DNA of 64,000 nucleotides from an uncultured Pirellulaceae bacterium. Lineage in GTDB: Bacteria > Planctomycetota > Planctomycetia > Pirellulales > Pirellulaceae. The notes under the pieces are model-generated. The model did not search any database, was not told the DNA's origin, and saw only the letters and a program-made list of their open reading frames with translations. The stretch spans positions 113,487 through 177,486 of the forward strand of contig CALFUT010000006.1 in the NCBI GenBank assembly GCA_937929805.1. Direction: 5' to 3'. Shown here piece by piece: positions 9,153-17,144 of the stretch. The position numbers and the translations under genes are program-made. Numbering within the stretch: position 1 is the stretch's first letter; every line of letters begins with the position of its first letter.

Positions 9153-10052
9153 ATGAGCGACCTGATGACGATGAAACGAAGATTGGTGTTCGGCTGCGGC
9201 TATTTGGGAGCTCGCGTGGCTCGGTTGTGGAACAACGCCGGTGACGACGTAATTGCGGTGACTCGGTCGGATAACCGCCAGCAGGCGCTCTCTGAGGAAG
9301 GTTACTCGCCTTTTCTGGCGGACGTGACGCGTCCGGAAACACTCGTCAATCTACCGCAGGTCGATACCGTCCTGATCGCAGTGGGCATGGATCGATCGGT
9401 CTACTCAGACATTCGAAAAGTTTATGTCGAGGGCCTGAAAAACGTACTGGACGCTTTGCCAGAATCGATTCAGCACGTGATCTATGTCAGCTCCACCGGC
9501 GTGTACGGAAATTTTGATGGAGCTTGGATCGATGAGGAAGCTCGCACGGAACCAAAACGCGAGGGCGGCAAGGCGTGCCTTGAGGCTGAGCAATTGCTCA
9601 TGGAAAGTCGGTGGGGATCACGCGCGACGATTCTCCGGTTTGCCGGCATCTACGGGCCCGATCGTGTTCCAACTCGACAACAGATTTTGGACAAACAGTG
9701 GGATCGACTTTCACCTTTCGGCTATTTGAATCTGATTCAGGTGGATGACGGAGCCCGCATCGTGCAGCTGATTGCTCACAGTGTCGATGTGGATCCGGAC
9801 AATACCGATTCATTGGCTCAAACGTTTTTGGTTTCTGATGGCCGGCCGCCGTTGCGTCGAGATTATTACGATTGGATCGCGGATCGTTTTGGCGTTGGCC
9901 CAATTCCGTGGGAACCGGATGCAGTGGCGCCGCAGGAATCGCGTGCGTCAAGCAGTAAGCGGATCAGCAATCGGAAATTGCAGCAGCACTTCTCGATCGA
10001 TTTTTTGTACCCAGATTATCGAGCCGGGCTGACTCACGCGCTGGATGAATAA
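9153..10052 (+). CDS. NAD(P)-dependent SDR / epimerase-like protein
   Basis: The start is set at the ATG at 9153, because the 32 residues upstream in the track are unlike the family. A further ATG at 9171 starts right before the fold. The Rossmann signature is GCGYLGARVARLW, followed by ITRS-like strand VIAVTRS and a conserved VYVSS-type segment (VIYVSSTGVYGNF, catalytic Ser/Tyr region). It resembles the YeeZ-like atypical short-chain dehydrogenases and nucleotide-sugar epimerases of about 290-300 residues. The substrate is unknown. It stands alone, divergent from the HtrA operon, with about 250 bp between them that should hold both promoters. Confidence 0.8.
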   Translation: MSDLMTMKRRLVFGCGYLGARVARLWNNAGDDVIAVTRSDNRQQALSEEGYSPFLADVTRPETLVNLPQVDTVLIAVGMDRSVYSDIRKVYVEGLKNVLDALPESIQHVIYVSSTGVYGNFDGAWIDEEARTEPKREGGKACLEAEQLLMESRWGSRATILRFAGIYGPDRVPTRQQILDKQWDRLSPFGYLNLIQVDDGARIVQLIAHSVDVDPDNTDSLAQTFLVSDGRPPLRRDYYDWIADRFGVGPIPWEPDAVAPQESRASSSKRISNRKLQQHFSIDFLYPDYRAGLTHALDE

Positions 10053-10203
10053 TCCGCTAGCGATTCAAATGCACAGCAGCTTCGTTTGTTGGGATCGATC
10101 AGGGGACCACCGTGTGCAGGTTGAAGCGATCCGAGGTCGCTCTTAGAATCTAGTTCAGCCAGCCAGCCTCTTTTTGTCGCAAGCCAGCCACTCATCGGAC
10201 AAC

Positions 10204-10989
10204 ATGTTAGAACGCAAGCCCATCTTCCCGAACATCATCGAAGTCAATCATCAGGTTGGTCAGGTGCTTGGGTGCAACGTGTACCTGATTTTCGATGGCG
10301 ACCAATGGGTGATGATCGATATCGGTTATGAAGATGTGGTGGACGATATCGTGAAAATGATTCGCGAAATCGACATGCCATTCGCTGGTTGTCAGGGATT
10401 GATTGCGACTCATGCGGACGTCGATCACATTCAAGGACTGGCGAAAGCCAGGCAGATTCTACGTTGTCCGGTAATGGCTCATCCGTTAGCAGCCGAGCCC
10501 TTGCGAACAGGTGATCGGATCAAAACGTTCGCATTGATCGAAGCTCAAGGGATCGACATGGCCATGCCGCCGGTCGAGATCGAACGGTTGCTCAACGATG
10601 GAGACACCATTGAGGTCGGGGATCTGAAGCTGGAAGTTTGGCTGACTCAGGGGCACACGGACAGTCAGCTGTCGTTTCGCCTTGGCAAGTATCTGTTCAG
10701 TGGTGACAACATCTATCGGGACGGAGGCATCGGTGCGATTGATGCTCATCACGGTAGCGATCTGGAGTCATTCATTTCATCACTCAAGCGAATTCGAAAT
10801 AGTGATGTCGAGTGGCTGCTGCCCAGCCACGGCCCCATTTTTCGTAAGGATGACGCGTTGATCGATGCGGCAATCGCTCGGGTTGAGGGCTATTTGCACT
10901 TGTCTGACTTCGGAACGTGCGCGATCGACTGGCCGATGATGGACCAGTTTGAGGACGACATTGCCGCTGGAAAAATGCCGGAGGCGTAG
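10204..10989 (+). CDS. Metallo-beta-lactamase-fold hydrolase
   Basis: The ATG at 10204 is preferred to the upstream TTG at 10174. The metal-binding pattern is recognisable, with one change: the usual HxHxDH reads HADVDH, so the second His is Asp. Later ligands are present: GHT (TQGHTDSQ), Asp in FSGDNIYRDGG, and His in LPSHGP. At about 261 residues it matches stand-alone glyoxalase II-like or MBL-fold hydrolases. No signal peptide is seen, so it is probably cytosolic. The substrate cannot be inferred. Its stop is followed at once by a spacer phased in 7-bp steps. Confidence 0.85.
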   Translation: MLERKPIFPNIIEVNHQVGQVLGCNVYLIFDGDQWVMIDIGYEDVVDDIVKMIREIDMPFAGCQGLIATHADVDHIQGLAKARQILRCPVMAHPLAAEPLRTGDRIKTFALIEAQGIDMAMPPVEIERLLNDGDTIEVGDLKLEVWLTQGHTDSQLSFRLGKYLFSGDNIYRDGGIGAIDAHHGSDLESFISSLKRIRNSDVEWLLPSHGPIFRKDDALIDAAIARVEGYLHLSDFGTCAIDWPMMDQFEDDIAAGKMPEA

Positions 10990-10995
10990 TCGAAA

Positions 10996-11079
10996 GTGTG
11001 CAGTTTTCAGGGGACAGGTGTGGGCGAACCTGCGGTGGACCAAGAGGAGGCTGCAAACTGCACCCTGTGAACTTTTGAC
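10996..11079. repeat. Heptad-phased inverted spacer after the MBL gene
   Basis: From 10996 the sequence reads in consecutive 7-mers such as GTGTGCA, GTTTTCA, GGGGACA, and from 11052 as TGCAAAC, TGCACCC, TGTGAAC. The second block is close to the reverse complement of the first, so the spacer can fold. The units match the heptamer families at 12782, 14655, 45703 and 47247. Confidence 0.55.
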
Positions 11080-11203
11080 TGTTATTCGGAAGAATCGTTT
11101 AATTCTGGCAATGACGATTGCCGATGAATCGTGAGTCCCGGAAACCAACCCTGGTTCATCGCTGACGGTTCGTCGCGATTGAACGTACTCGGAGGAAACC
11201 TCC

Positions 11204-11527
11204 ATGATTCTTCGTCTTGCGATCGCTTCACTTGCTGCCGTAGTCGTCATGCTGTCGGCTCAGTCGGTTGAAGCTCAAACCCACGCCTACGGCGCTACTT
11301 GGGGCGGCAACAACACGTCTCAAAACTACGATCGGTTTTACCACTATCCGTATGTGACTTACCCTCACAACTATTACGGCAACAACTACATGCGTAGCTC
11401 TGACAGCATGTACTACCGGTATCCCAAAGAGATGCGAATTCCTGTTTACAACAAGGCTTGGCACAACTACTACCCAAGCAGCCGCCGTTACCACTGGGGG
11501 CACCAGTTCGTCACCGATATTTTTTAA
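11204..11527 (+). CDS. Small secreted Tyr/His/Asn-rich protein of unknown function
   Basis: 107 residues with a clear signal peptide (ASLAAVVVMLSAQSVEAQ) and a strong ribosome-binding site (GGAGGAAA) just before the ATG. The mature part is rich in Tyr, His and Asn (YHYPYVTYPHNYYGNNY) and contains a well-ordered motif KEMRIPVYNKAWHNYYPSSR. No known domain was recognised. A textbook intrinsic terminator follows, so this is a monocistronic, probably well-expressed gene. Secreted aromatic-rich proteins of this size recur in planctomycetes; a wall or matrix role is only a guess. Confidence 0.8.
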   Translation: MILRLAIASLAAVVVMLSAQSVEAQTHAYGATWGGNNTSQNYDRFYHYPYVTYPHNYYGNNYMRSSDSMYYRYPKEMRIPVYNKAWHNYYPSSRRYHWGHQFVTDIF

Positions 11528-11555
11528 TCGGTTGATCTGAAAATACGAAAATCTT

Positions 11556-11590
11556 AAACGCAAGCGAACGTTCTGTTCGCTTGCGTTTTT
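11556..11590 (+). terminator. Rho-independent terminator
   Basis: A perfect 14-bp stem (AAACGCAAGCGAAC / GTTCGCTTGCGTTT) with a 5-base loop is followed by a run of T. It lies just after the small secreted protein and, since ruvA converges on it, may stop transcription from both sides. Confidence 0.9.
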
Positions 11591-11653
11591 GCATGGGCAC
11601 GTTTGTACTGTTGGAGGTTCGGTGTTTTAAAGCTGGATTCGCCTCTTGTCCCG

Positions 11654-12289
11654 CTATTCCTCGTTGTTCTGATCGTAGACGGCTTGGAGGAGCGCCTCGA
11701 CATTTTTGAACTTCTTCTTGCTGGCGAGCGGAACGTCCAGCAAGCGACGCGCTTCGGTTTCGCTGTGGCCGAGTGACAAGAGAACTTGGAAGGTCTCGTC
11801 GGCGACGTTGTTGGTTGAAGATGACTCTCCTTGGCTGTTCATGTCGGCTGCGACCAGCAGCGCAAAGCGAGCCATCTTGCGACGAAGCTTGGCTACGATT
11901 CGCTCGGCTGTTGCCGCCCCGATTCCCGGCAGTGTGGTTAGAACCTTGATGTCTTGCTGCTCGATCGCCGATGCGATGTCTGGCACCGGACGCACCATGG
12001 CTCGAAGCGCTTTTTTGACCCCGACGCCATCGACGCTACAGAACATCTCAAAAAACTGGCGCTCGATGTCGCCGTTAAACCCGATCAGGCGAGGCGTCAT
12101 GCGACCGCCCTTCTGCACGTTGCCATCGATGTATTGAATGGTGAATAGGGTCACGGTTTCCTGAAGTTTCATTTGCAGGTGACGGCGAGTGAAATCGGGC
12201 ACCAGCACTTCGTATTCGAAGGGGTCGATGGCAAGCGTTGCCGCATCGTCAGTCAGTTCGACCAGCTGGCCGGTAATTTTGGTAATCAA
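11654..12289 (-). CDS. ruvA: Holliday junction branch-migration protein RuvA
   Basis: 211 residues matching RuvA: N-terminal OB-fold ([15 protein letters not shown]), a tandem helix-hairpin-helix region ([11 protein letters not shown] and [16 protein letters not shown]), and a C-terminal three-helix domain ([17 protein letters not shown]) that contacts RuvB. RuvA tetramers bind four-way junctions and load the RuvB motor. The start codon is a TTG that overlaps the TGA stop of ruvC, so translation is probably coupled. ruvB is not in the window. Confidence 0.95.
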   Translation of the reverse strand: MITKITGQLVELTDDAATLAIDPFEYEVLVPDFTRRHLQMKLQETVTLFTIQYIDGNVQKGGRMTPRLIGFNGDIERQFFEMFCSVDGVGVKKALRAMVRPVPDIASAIEQQDIKVLTTLPGIGAATAERIVAKLRRKMARFALLVAADMNSQGESSSTNNVADETFQVLLSLGHSETEARRLLDVPLASKKKFKNVEALLQAVYDQNNEE

Positions 12290-12777
12290 GTCAGGCTCGA
12301 TGGTTTCAGTGACAGGTAGTAGTGACAGATCGCGATCGCGAGGGCGTCGGCGACATCGGGCGGTTCGGGAATGTCGTCTAATGCCAGATGTCGGGCAACG
12401 GCCAATTGGACTTGGGTCTTGGGTGCCCGCCCGTTGCCGGTGAGCACTTTTTTAACTTGAGTTGCGGCATAGGAAACGAGCGGAAGTTCACGCTGCCCGG
12501 CGGCCAAGCAAATGACGCCTCTCGCGTGTCCCATGATGATGGCCGTTTGAGGCCGTTGGTAGTGGCTGTAAAGTTGTTCGAGCCCCATGCAGTCGGGTTT
12601 GAGCGAATCGATTACATCCAATAGGCCGTCGTGAATGGACTTGAGTCGCAAGGCCAGATCCTGCGAGCGAACGCTGCGGATGACACCGGCTTCGACCAGC
12701 TCCAGATCGTTACCGCGCACGGCCAGCACGCCGTAGCCCGTGATGTTTAGGCCCGGGTCAATGCCAAGGATTCGCGT
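12286..12777 (-). CDS. ruvC: Holliday junction resolvase RuvC, start codon unclear
   Basis: The protein is RuvC: RILGIDPGLNITGYGVLAV with the first catalytic Asp, GLEQLY with the Glu, and PPDVADALAIAICH with the last two acidic residues. It cuts Holliday junctions resolved with RuvAB. The ORF track begins at an internal GTG (12729), which would remove the first catalytic Asp. Upstream, the frame reads TGA ACC CTG AAC CCT GAA CCT ACA ACG CGA ATC, so between the in-frame stop (12799-12801) and the conserved N-terminus there is no ATG, GTG or TTG. The coordinate given begins at the ACG where homologues often start; a CTG at 12795 is the other candidate. The missing part is made of the adjoining heptamer array. 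Confidence 0.85.
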   Translation of the reverse strand, partial: TRILGIDPGLNITGYGVLAVRGNDLELVEAGVIRSVRSQDLALRLKSIHDGLLDVIDSLKPDCMGLEQLYSHYQRPQTAIIMGHARGVICLAAGQRELPLVSYAATQVKKVLTGNGRAPKTQVQLAVARHLALDDIPEPPDVADALAIAICHYYLSLKPSSLT

Positions 12778-12781
12778 TGTA

Positions 12782-12935
12782 GGTTCAGGGTTCAGGGTTC
12801 AGGGTTCAGGGTTCAGGGTTCAGGGTTCAGGGTTCAGGGTTCGGTGTTCGGTGTTCGGTGTTCGGTGTTCGGTGTTCGGTGTTCGGTGTTCGGTGTTCGG
12901 TGTTCGGTGTTCGGTGTTCGGTGTTCGGTGTTCGG
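12782..12935. repeat. Heptanucleotide tandem array, 22 units
   Basis: Eight perfect GGTTCAG units, one hybrid GGTTCGG unit, then thirteen perfect TGTTCGG units. The array lies directly upstream of (and probably inside) the 5' end of ruvC and downstream of ispF. Seven-base units change the reading frame at each gain or loss. On the ruvC strand, every frame through the CTGAACC block meets a TGA within 21 bases. Confidence 0.95.
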
Positions 12936-13002
12936 TGTTTTTATTTCCGCGAAAGTTAACTTTTCAGCTGGCGGTGAGCGTTTGCGTCAGATTCAATTTG
13001 TC

Positions 13003-13051
13003 ATTTGAGATTTGAGATTTGGCACCTCCGGCCTCCGATTTCTGACCTCCA
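13003..13051. repeat. Heptad-phased spacer after ispF
   Basis: Seven consecutive 7-mers: ATTTGAG, ATTTGAG, ATTTGGC, ACCTCCG, GCCTCCG, ATTTCTG, ACCTCCA. The reverse complement of the ACCTCCG/ATTTCTG part matches the AATTCGG/AGGTCTG units between atpA and atpG (48216-48250). It ends a few bases before the ispF stop. Confidence 0.7.
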
Positions 13052-13057
13052 ATTACG

Positions 13058-13570
13058 TCAGCTCTTTTGAAGCAGGGCCACGCATTGAGCCTGCATGATT
13101 TCTCCTTCGCCAACCGGGCCGACTCCTTCCCCAGTTTTGGCTTTGACGCCGATCTGATCTGGGGAAATCATCAGCACTTGCGCCATGCGGATTGCCATGG
13201 GGCGTTTGTAAATCGACAGCTTGGGCGCTTGAGCGAAAACGATGCAATCAAGGTTGACGATTGCAAAACCTGCCTCGCGAACTTGTTCGGCGGCAATGCT
13301 GAGCATTTCGGCCGAGTTGCGATTTTTGTTGGCTGCGTCCGTGTTGGGAAAGAGTTCTCCGATATCGCCAAGCGCGGCGGCTCCTAGCAAGGCGTCGGTG
13401 ACGGCGTGCAGTAAGACGTCGGCATCGCTGTGCCCGTCCAATGACTGGTCGTGATCGATTTCGACACCGCCCAGCCACAGCGGCCCGCCGGGTTTTAGCC
13501 GGTGGGTGTCATGACCGATGCCGATCCGTAGTGGCGATTGAAGGGGCGAGTTTTGTGGGTTCGATTCCAT
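13058..13570 (-). CDS. ispF: 2-C-methyl-D-erythritol 2,4-cyclodiphosphate synthase
   Basis: The start is placed at the ATG at 13570 (MESNPQNSPL), giving 170 residues, close to the family length of about 160; the longer track frame would overlap the divergent ABC gene region. Metal-binding GIGHDTHRL and the signature HSDADVLLHAVTDALLGAA are present, as is the C-terminal TGEGVGPVGEGE region. It makes the cyclic diphosphate intermediate of the MEP isoprenoid pathway, in the cytosol. It reads towards ruvC-ruvA through the heptamer array, and is divergent from the ABC exporter genes. Confidence 0.95.
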   Translation of the reverse strand: MESNPQNSPLQSPLRIGIGHDTHRLKPGGPLWLGGVEIDHDQSLDGHSDADVLLHAVTDALLGAAALGDIGELFPNTDAANKNRNSAEMLSIAAEQVREAGFAIVNLDCIVFAQAPKLSIYKRPMAIRMAQVLMISPDQIGVKAKTGEGVGPVGEGEIMQAQCVALLQKS

Positions 13571-13666
13571 GCTCGGAATCATAACGGGAAACCGCCTATT
13601 TGCAGAGATCATTCGATCGAGTGGTGCCGTCTGTCGATCGGCTGGAGCCGTCTCTATACTGGACCC

Positions 13667-14671
13667 ATGCCTGCGATTGAAATCAAAAATTTGTGCAAGT
13701 CCTATCGTGTTTACCAAAAACAGGAAGGGATTTTGGCGTCGGTTCGCGGGCTATTCCATCGCGAGTATCGTGAGGTTCACGCGGTTCGTGATATTGACCT
13801 AACCGTCGATCGGGGCGAGTTCGTAGCTTTTCTAGGGCCAAACGGAGCCGGCAAAACGACGACGCTAAAGCTGCTTTCGGGGGTCATCAATCCGGATTCG
13901 GGAACCTGCCAAGTTTTGGGGCACGTTCCGTGGGAGCGGGAGAATTCGTACCGGCGAAAATTCGCTCTGGTGATGGGCCAAAAGAATCAACTCTGGTGGG
14001 ACCTGCCGGCGGCCGAGTCGTTTCGATTGAATCAGCACATTTACGGCGTGCCGCGAGAGCAGTTTGATCGAACTCGGGATGAACTGACGGACATGCTGGA
14101 CGTGACTCGTTTGTTGGGCCAACCGGTGCGAGAGCTTTCGCTGGGCGAGCGGATGAAGATGGAGCTGATTGCGGCGTTGTTGCACCAGCCGGATGTCTTG
14201 TTTCTGGACGAGCCCACGATCGGACTGGACGTGGTGGCTCAACATAAGATCCAGCAGTTTTTGAAAGCGTACCAGCAAGAGCGTGGCACCACGATTCTTT
14301 TAACCAGTCATTACATGAAAGACATTCAGGCGCTGTGCAAGCGGGTTGTCATTATCGCCAACGGTGCGATTTATCATGACGGATCGTTGGAAGATATCGT
14401 GGATCGGTTTAGCGGCGAGAAAATCGTGACCTTGCAGATGGCCGACGATCGATCCATTGACTCGCTGAGCAGCTTGCCGGGGTTGATTGAGGTCGAAGCG
14501 CCGCGGATCAAGTTTCGAGTGAATCGGGATGACGTGGGTCAGACGCTTAGCGAAATTTTGGCCAGCCACAGCGTCGACGATATCGTGGTCGAGGAACCTC
14601 CGCTGGAAGAAGTGATTTCCAAAGTTTTCTCGGAGGCGGAACGTAAAGCTGAATTGAACCCTGAAAACTGA
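13667..14671 (+). CDS. ABC-2 type exporter ATPase subunit (COG4586-like)
   Basis: The start is taken at the ATG at 13667 (MPAIEIKNLCKSY); the upstream 43 codons in the track overlap ispF and look non-coding. Walker A is GPNGAGKTTT, the Q-loop is VMGQKNQLWW, the signature is LSLGERMKME, and Walker B is DVLFLDEPTIGLD, with the switch His in LTSHYM. About 334 residues with a C-terminal extension after the ATPase core. The ATPase plus two roughly 280-residue permeases match the uncharacterised COG4586/COG3694/COG4587 exporter set. The last codons and the stop lie inside a TGAAAAC heptamer array. Confidence 0.9.
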   Translation: MPAIEIKNLCKSYRVYQKQEGILASVRGLFHREYREVHAVRDIDLTVDRGEFVAFLGPNGAGKTTTLKLLSGVINPDSGTCQVLGHVPWERENSYRRKFALVMGQKNQLWWDLPAAESFRLNQHIYGVPREQFDRTRDELTDMLDVTRLLGQPVRELSLGERMKMELIAALLHQPDVLFLDEPTIGLDVVAQHKIQQFLKAYQQERGTTILLTSHYMKDIQALCKRVVIIANGAIYHDGSLEDIVDRFSGEKIVTLQMADDRSIDSLSSLPGLIEVEAPRIKFRVNRDDVGQTLSEILASHSVDDIVVEEPPLEEVISKVFSEAERKAELNPEN

Positions 14672-14689
14672 AAACTGAAAACTGAAAAC
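14655..14689. repeat. Heptamer array spanning the ABC ATPase stop codon
   Basis: Five 7-mers, TGAACCC followed by four TGAAAAC. The TGA stop of the ATPase gene (14669-14671) is the first three bases of one unit, so the array supplies the C-terminal residues (NPEN) and the stop. The reverse complement resembles the GGTTCAG array at ruvC. Confidence 0.9.
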
Positions 14690-14709
14690 TGCCTCCCTCA
14701 CTTTTAAAC

Positions 14710-15582
14710 ATGTCCCTTGCTTCCGTCACAAATCGAACTTCCAGTTTTCTCACTTGGTGGACGTTCTTCAAGATCTCGATCAACGAGCGTCTGGTTTACC
14801 GTGGCGATTTCATGCTTGGGACGCTGATGCGTTTTTTGCCAACGCTAACGCAGATATTTCTTTGGTGGGCGATCTACGATGTTGTTTCGGACAATACAGC
14901 AGACGCCGCCGGAGGCCCTGACGGTCAGATCGCCGGTTATCGCTACGGCGATATGGTGGCGTACTACTTGCTGGTGATCATCAGCCGAGCCTTTTCCAGC
15001 ATGCCGGGGCTGACTCGAGGGATCGCGGATCAGATTCGCAGCGGTGAGGTCAAGAAATTTTTGATTCAGCCAGTTGATATGCTGGGTTGTTTGTTGACTC
15101 AACGAGTCGCTCACAAGCTGGTCTACTATTTGATTGCCACCTTGCCGTTCGCGCTCGTGTTCTGGATTTGCCGCAGCTATTTTGTGGATGGTTGGCCGCC
15201 GGCAGAGGTGATGGCGGTGTTCGTTGTCTCGCTGTTGGTTTCGTTTCTGTTGGGATTTTTTCTGGAAGCGTGTATCGGCTTGATCGGATTTTGGTTCCTC
15301 GAGGTCACCTCGTTGGGCTTTATCTATATGTTGTTAAACTTTTTGTTATCTGGCCACATGTTTCCACTGGAACTTTTACCCGGATCGATTGGCAGCTTTG
15401 TGAACTTTTTGCCGTTCAAGTATTTGGCTTATTTCCCGGCGGCAGTGTTCCTTGGTAAGATCCGCGGCACAGAAATGTATGTGGGCTTGGCCGTTGAAAT
15501 TGCTTGGGTGCTATTTTTCTTGGTCTTAGCAAGAGTTTTCTGGAATCGCGGTGTTAAACGCTACAGTGGGTTTGGTGGATAA
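14710..15582 (+). CDS. ABC-2 type exporter permease 1
   Basis: 290 residues with about six hydrophobic segments (for example TLTQIFLWWAIYDVV, ATLPFALVFWICRSYF, VVSLLVSFLLGFFLEACI, LARVFW near the end). The PEP between helices (FSSMPGLTRGIADQIRSGEVKKFLIQPVD) is typical of the COG3694/COG4587 permeases: an amphipathic coupling segment with ...SG..K.LIQP. It starts 38 bp after the ATPase stop, beyond the heptamer array, and should form one transporter with that ATPase and the permease at 17145. The exported substrate is unknown. Confidence 0.85.
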   Translation: MSLASVTNRTSSFLTWWTFFKISINERLVYRGDFMLGTLMRFLPTLTQIFLWWAIYDVVSDNTADAAGGPDGQIAGYRYGDMVAYYLLVIISRAFSSMPGLTRGIADQIRSGEVKKFLIQPVDMLGCLLTQRVAHKLVYYLIATLPFALVFWICRSYFVDGWPPAEVMAVFVVSLLVSFLLGFFLEACIGLIGFWFLEVTSLGFIYMLLNFLLSGHMFPLELLPGSIGSFVNFLPFKYLAYFPAAVFLGKIRGTEMYVGLAVEIAWVLFFLVLARVFWNRGVKRYSGFGG

Positions 15583-15821
15583 GGCAGAGGGCAAGTTTCA
15601 ATCTAGCACTCGCCAAGAAACAAATGACGGATTTGAACGGGCGGAACCAGAGAGTTTCATTGGCCAATCGCCAAACAAGTCGGTGGGTTATTGTTTCGCG
15701 AGTGCCGACCAATCAGGATGCCGAAACGTGCCAGATTCTCTCGCCATGCCGATCGGTTTTATTCTGCCACTTGTCTAACCTTCCCGTCATTTAGATTCGA
15801 TCCTTATCTGAAAGTCGCCTG

Positions 15822-17093
15822 ATGCAACGATGTATGTCCGTGCTAGTTCTTGTGTTCTTGTTCACTGTTGCGATCGATTCGGGAGCGGCTTTCGGGGAAA
15901 ACAATTGGCCTCAATGGCGTGGCCCGCATGGAAACGGGGTTGGGGCTGCGGGTGAGTATCCGATTACGTTTTCGAAATCGAAGAACGTGAAGTGGAAGTT
16001 TGAGTTGCCCGGGCGAGGTAGTTCGACCCCGGCGGTGTGGGGTGAATCGATTTTTGTCACCTGCGCGATCGATGGAGAAGACGGGATTATTTGCCTCGAT
16101 TTAGAAGGGCAGGAAAAATGGCGTCAGCGACTTGGCAAAGAAAAGGTGGGTAAGCACCGTAATGGTAGCGGTAGTAATGCTTCACCGGTTGTTACCGACC
16201 AACACGTGGTCGTGTATTACAAAAGTGGTACCGTCGCTAGCTTGACACACGCAGGGGAGGTTGTCTGGAAGAAAAACTTGATCGAAGAGTACGGGAAGGA
16301 CACGCTGTACTGGGATCGCGGGACGTCGCCTGTGCTGGCCGCTGGGAATGCTGTGATTGCGGTCATGCAGGAAGGTGGATCGTATCTGGTTGCTCTTGAT
16401 CTGACATCTGGTGATGTCGTTTGGAAATCCGAACGCGAATATAACGTCAATAAAGAATCGAATCACGCGTACACAACGCCAGTCGTGTTGGATTTGGATG
16501 GCCGGGAAACGATCGTTGTTTGGGGAGCCGATCATCTGGACGCTTGGGACGCGAAGTCTGGAGAAAAACTATGGCAGGCGGGCGATTTCAACCCAAAGAA
16601 TGAAAAGCATTGGCGAGCGATCGCTTCCGCTGTCGTTGATTCGGAAGTGGCGGTTGTGCCGTACGGGCGCGGGGATTTCCTGCGTGCCGTGAAGTTGGCC
16701 GATGCCGAGGGCGACGTCACCGACTCACACAAGCTGTGGGAAAAGTCTGACTTAGGAGCCGATGTGCCGACACCGGTTTTGCACGGTGATCAGGTGATCG
16801 TGCTGACGGACTACGGGACCGTCTTTTGCGTGGATAAGTTGACTGGTGAGGAAAAGTGGCAGGTGAAGTTGCCTAAAGCGAAAGCGAAATATTTCGCGTC
16901 GCCGGTGATGGCTGGCGAGTCGTTGTTCTTCACGCGGGAGGATGGAGTGATCATGGCCGCGAAAGTGAGCGAAGGCACATTGAAGATTTATGCGGAGAAC
17001 AAAATGGGCGAAGCCACGATCGCGACCCCCGTTCCAATTCGAAATCATTTGCTGGTCCGTGGTTTGAAGCACTTGTTTTTTATTGGCAACTGA
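15822..17093 (+). CDS. Exported PQQ-type beta-propeller protein
   Basis: 423 residues with a signal peptide (VLVFLFTVAIDSGAAFGE), then repeated WxxW-type beta-propeller blades of the PQQ/quinoprotein kind: NNWPQWRGPHGNGVG, SSTPAVWGESIFVTC, LDLEGQEKWRQRLG, ALDLTSGDVVWKSE, DKLTGEEKWQVKLP. The NWPQWRGPxGNG opening is typical of a large planctomycete family. No catalytic motif for a dehydrogenase is seen, so it is likelier a binding or scaffold protein. It lies between the two permeases of the ABC exporter, on the same strand, which suggests a link to the exported cargo. Confidence 0.85.
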   Translation: MQRCMSVLVLVFLFTVAIDSGAAFGENNWPQWRGPHGNGVGAAGEYPITFSKSKNVKWKFELPGRGSSTPAVWGESIFVTCAIDGEDGIICLDLEGQEKWRQRLGKEKVGKHRNGSGSNASPVVTDQHVVVYYKSGTVASLTHAGEVVWKKNLIEEYGKDTLYWDRGTSPVLAAGNAVIAVMQEGGSYLVALDLTSGDVVWKSEREYNVNKESNHAYTTPVVLDLDGRETIVVWGADHLDAWDAKSGEKLWQAGDFNPKNEKHWRAIASAVVDSEVAVVPYGRGDFLRAVKLADAEGDVTDSHKLWEKSDLGADVPTPVLHGDQVIVLTDYGTVFCVDKLTGEEKWQVKLPKAKAKYFASPVMAGESLFFTREDGVIMAAKVSEGTLKIYAENKMGEATIATPVPIRNHLLVRGLKHLFFIGN

Positions 17094-17100
17094 CGTCTGC

Positions 17101-17142
17101 AAAACACAAAACACAAAACACCGAACACTGAAAACTAAACGC
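17101..17142. repeat. Heptamer array upstream of ABC permease 2
   Basis: Six 7-mers: AAAACAC three times, then CGAACAC, TGAAAAC, TAAACGC. It fills the spacer between the PQQ protein stop and the GTG start at 17145, where a ribosome-binding site would be expected; no Shine-Dalgarno match is visible. Confidence 0.85.
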
Positions 17143-17144
17143 TC

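Noticed and set aside
12782-12935. Possible CRISPR array
   Set aside because: Units of 7 bp directly abut with no spacers, and there are no cas genes nearby.
12740-13015. Plus-strand ORF of 91 residues (GSGFRVQGSGF..., VFGVRCS...)
   Set aside because: It is a read-through of the heptamer arrays antisense to ruvC; 7-bp units give a 7-residue peptide repeat every 21 bp. No start context and no non-repeat coding signal.
13557-13567. GGTTCGATTCC, resembling a tRNA T-loop
   Set aside because: No T-stem pairing, acceptor stem or anticodon arm around it; it is the start of ispF on the other strand.
15551-15778. 75-residue ORF after permease 1
   Set aside because: No ribosome-binding site, overlaps the permease end, and has no recognisable features.
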